Of a DNA stretch of 64,000 bases, positions 63,577 to 64,000 are shown in pieces. Under the pieces are notes generated by a model. That model saw only the letters and a program-made list of their open reading frames with translations, was not told the origin of the DNA and made no database searches. The stretch covers positions 186,001-250,000 of the forward strand of contig NZ_VKDC01000002.1 in the NCBI RefSeq assembly GCF_007097395.1, written 5' to 3'. Both the position numbers and the translations under genes were made by a program. Positions within the stretch are counted from its first letter, which is position 1; each line of letters starts with the position of its first letter. Source of the stretch: Fulvivirga sp. M361 (GTDB taxonomy: Bacteria > Bacteroidota > Bacteroidia > Cytophagales > Cyclobacteriaceae).

Positions 63577-64000
63577 TTACAAATTGAGGTAATTGACCAT
63601 TTTATCAGCAGCATTTTCACTGGCAGAACCCTGGTCTAAAAGATTATAAATATCATCATATTCCCTTAGCATACGAGCTCTGTAACCCTCGTCATCCATC
63701 AATAACATCAGCTCTTCTGACAGCTTTTCAAGGTTAAAATCTTCCTGAATAAGCTCCTTTACTACCATTTTACCGGCAATCAGGTTTACCAATGAAATGT
63801 AATCTACTTTGATGAGGCTTTTAGCAATCCAATAAGTGACCTTACTAGTGCGGTAAGTTACCACTTGCGGTGTTTTCCACAAGGCTGTTTCAAGTGCCGC
63901 TGTGCCTGAAGTAACTACAGCCGCTTTAGCCCTGGCCAAAAGATCGTAAGTTTCTCCATATAAGAGGGTTACATTTTGCTTCTCATCTAACGAAGCATAC
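63577..64000 (-). CDS. lpxB: Lipid-A-disaccharide synthase, C-terminal part
   Basis: The open frame continues past the right edge, so only the last 140 codons are here. They carry YDLLARAKAAVVTSGTAALE, then TALWKTPQVVTYRTSKVTYW, matching the LpxB (GT19) C-terminal domain. The enzyme joins two UDP-diacylglucosamine derivatives in lipid A synthesis. It converges with the HhH gene after 15 bp. The 5' part and its neighbours lie outside the window. Confidence 0.85.
   Translation of the reverse strand, partial: YASLDEKQNVTLLYGETYDLLARAKAAVVTSGTAALETALWKTPQVVTYRTSKVTYWIAKSLIKVDYISLVNLIAGKMVVKELIQEDFNLEKLSEELMLLMDDEGYRARMLREYDDIYNLLDQGSASENAADKMVNYLNL

Noticed and set aside
1-64000. tRNA or rRNA genes
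   Set aside because: No cloverleaf with acceptor stem and T-loop motif, and no rRNA core segment, was seen by eye. A tRNAscan-SE run would be needed to exclude weak cases.

Overview
The window looks like chromosome from a marine-type Bacteroidetes bacterium, most likely order Cytophagales (this rank is inferred). Pointers are AT-rich DNA, weak Shine-Dalgarno sites, promoter-like TAnnTTTG boxes, an arginine cluster of the Bacteroidetes acyl-ornithine type (ArgF' instead of OTCase), IPExxxVDY, PorV-like, DUF4252 and TIGR04283 families, and a ligase-associated DNA-damage cassette. I see no tRNA, rRNA, CRISPR array, intact insertion sequence or prophage.

Layout. 1-3.7 kb: end of a polysaccharide/glycan locus (flippase, two glycosyltransferases). 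3.8-8 kb: small envelope proteins, a TetR regulator with an AlkB-type alkane hydroxylase, and a TPR protein. 8.2-17.4 kb: a complete arginine operon (GNAT-argG-argC-proC-argD-argF'-argB-argE-argH), preceded by a hairpin-rich leader and interrupted twice by a GAGTCTTAA-type repeat. 17.5-23.4 kb: YceI protein, ABC exporter, an ECF sigma/anti-sigma/three-DUF4252 operon, and PdeM. 23.5-31.5 kb: DAHP synthase, a pseudogene, a lipoprotein, a cyclase-family hydrolase, a CarboxypepD_reg protein and the Lhr-like helicase. 31.6-35.3 kb: a GH3 glucosidase lipoprotein divergent from a Nudix-type regulator, with two matching palindromic sites between them. 35.4-40.2 kb: aldo/keto reductase, ATP-dependent DNA ligase with its MBL exonuclease, and two small secreted proteins. 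40.3-45.6 kb: TPR protein, thioesterase, a 42-residue membrane microprotein ending in a 50-bp perfect palindrome, FKBP, a second ECF-sigma unit, a thioredoxin-like protein and miaA. 45.6-51 kb: hybrid kinase/response regulator operon, MBL hydrolase and NFACT protein. 51-58.4 kb: housekeeping block pyk, IPExxxVDY, acpP-fabF-rnc, nadE, lgt. 58.5-64 kb: Omp85-like protein, MORN protein, a PorV-like barrel joined to an HhH-barrel protein, and the 3' part of lpxB.

How the parts work together. The arg cluster encodes every step from glutamate acylation to arginine except ArgA proper, whose role the GNAT may fill. PdeM, the helicase, ligase and exonuclease belong to one known repair cassette but are scattered here over 16 kb. 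The Nudix regulator probably controls the glucosidase and itself through the paired palindromes. No clearly new multi-gene system was found. The best leads are the Nudix operator pair, the substrate-specificity residue of ArgF', the sigma/DUF4252 operon with an ECF-like promoter, the PorV-like/HhH-barrel pair whose first gene lacks a normal start codon, and several hairpin-rich leaders.
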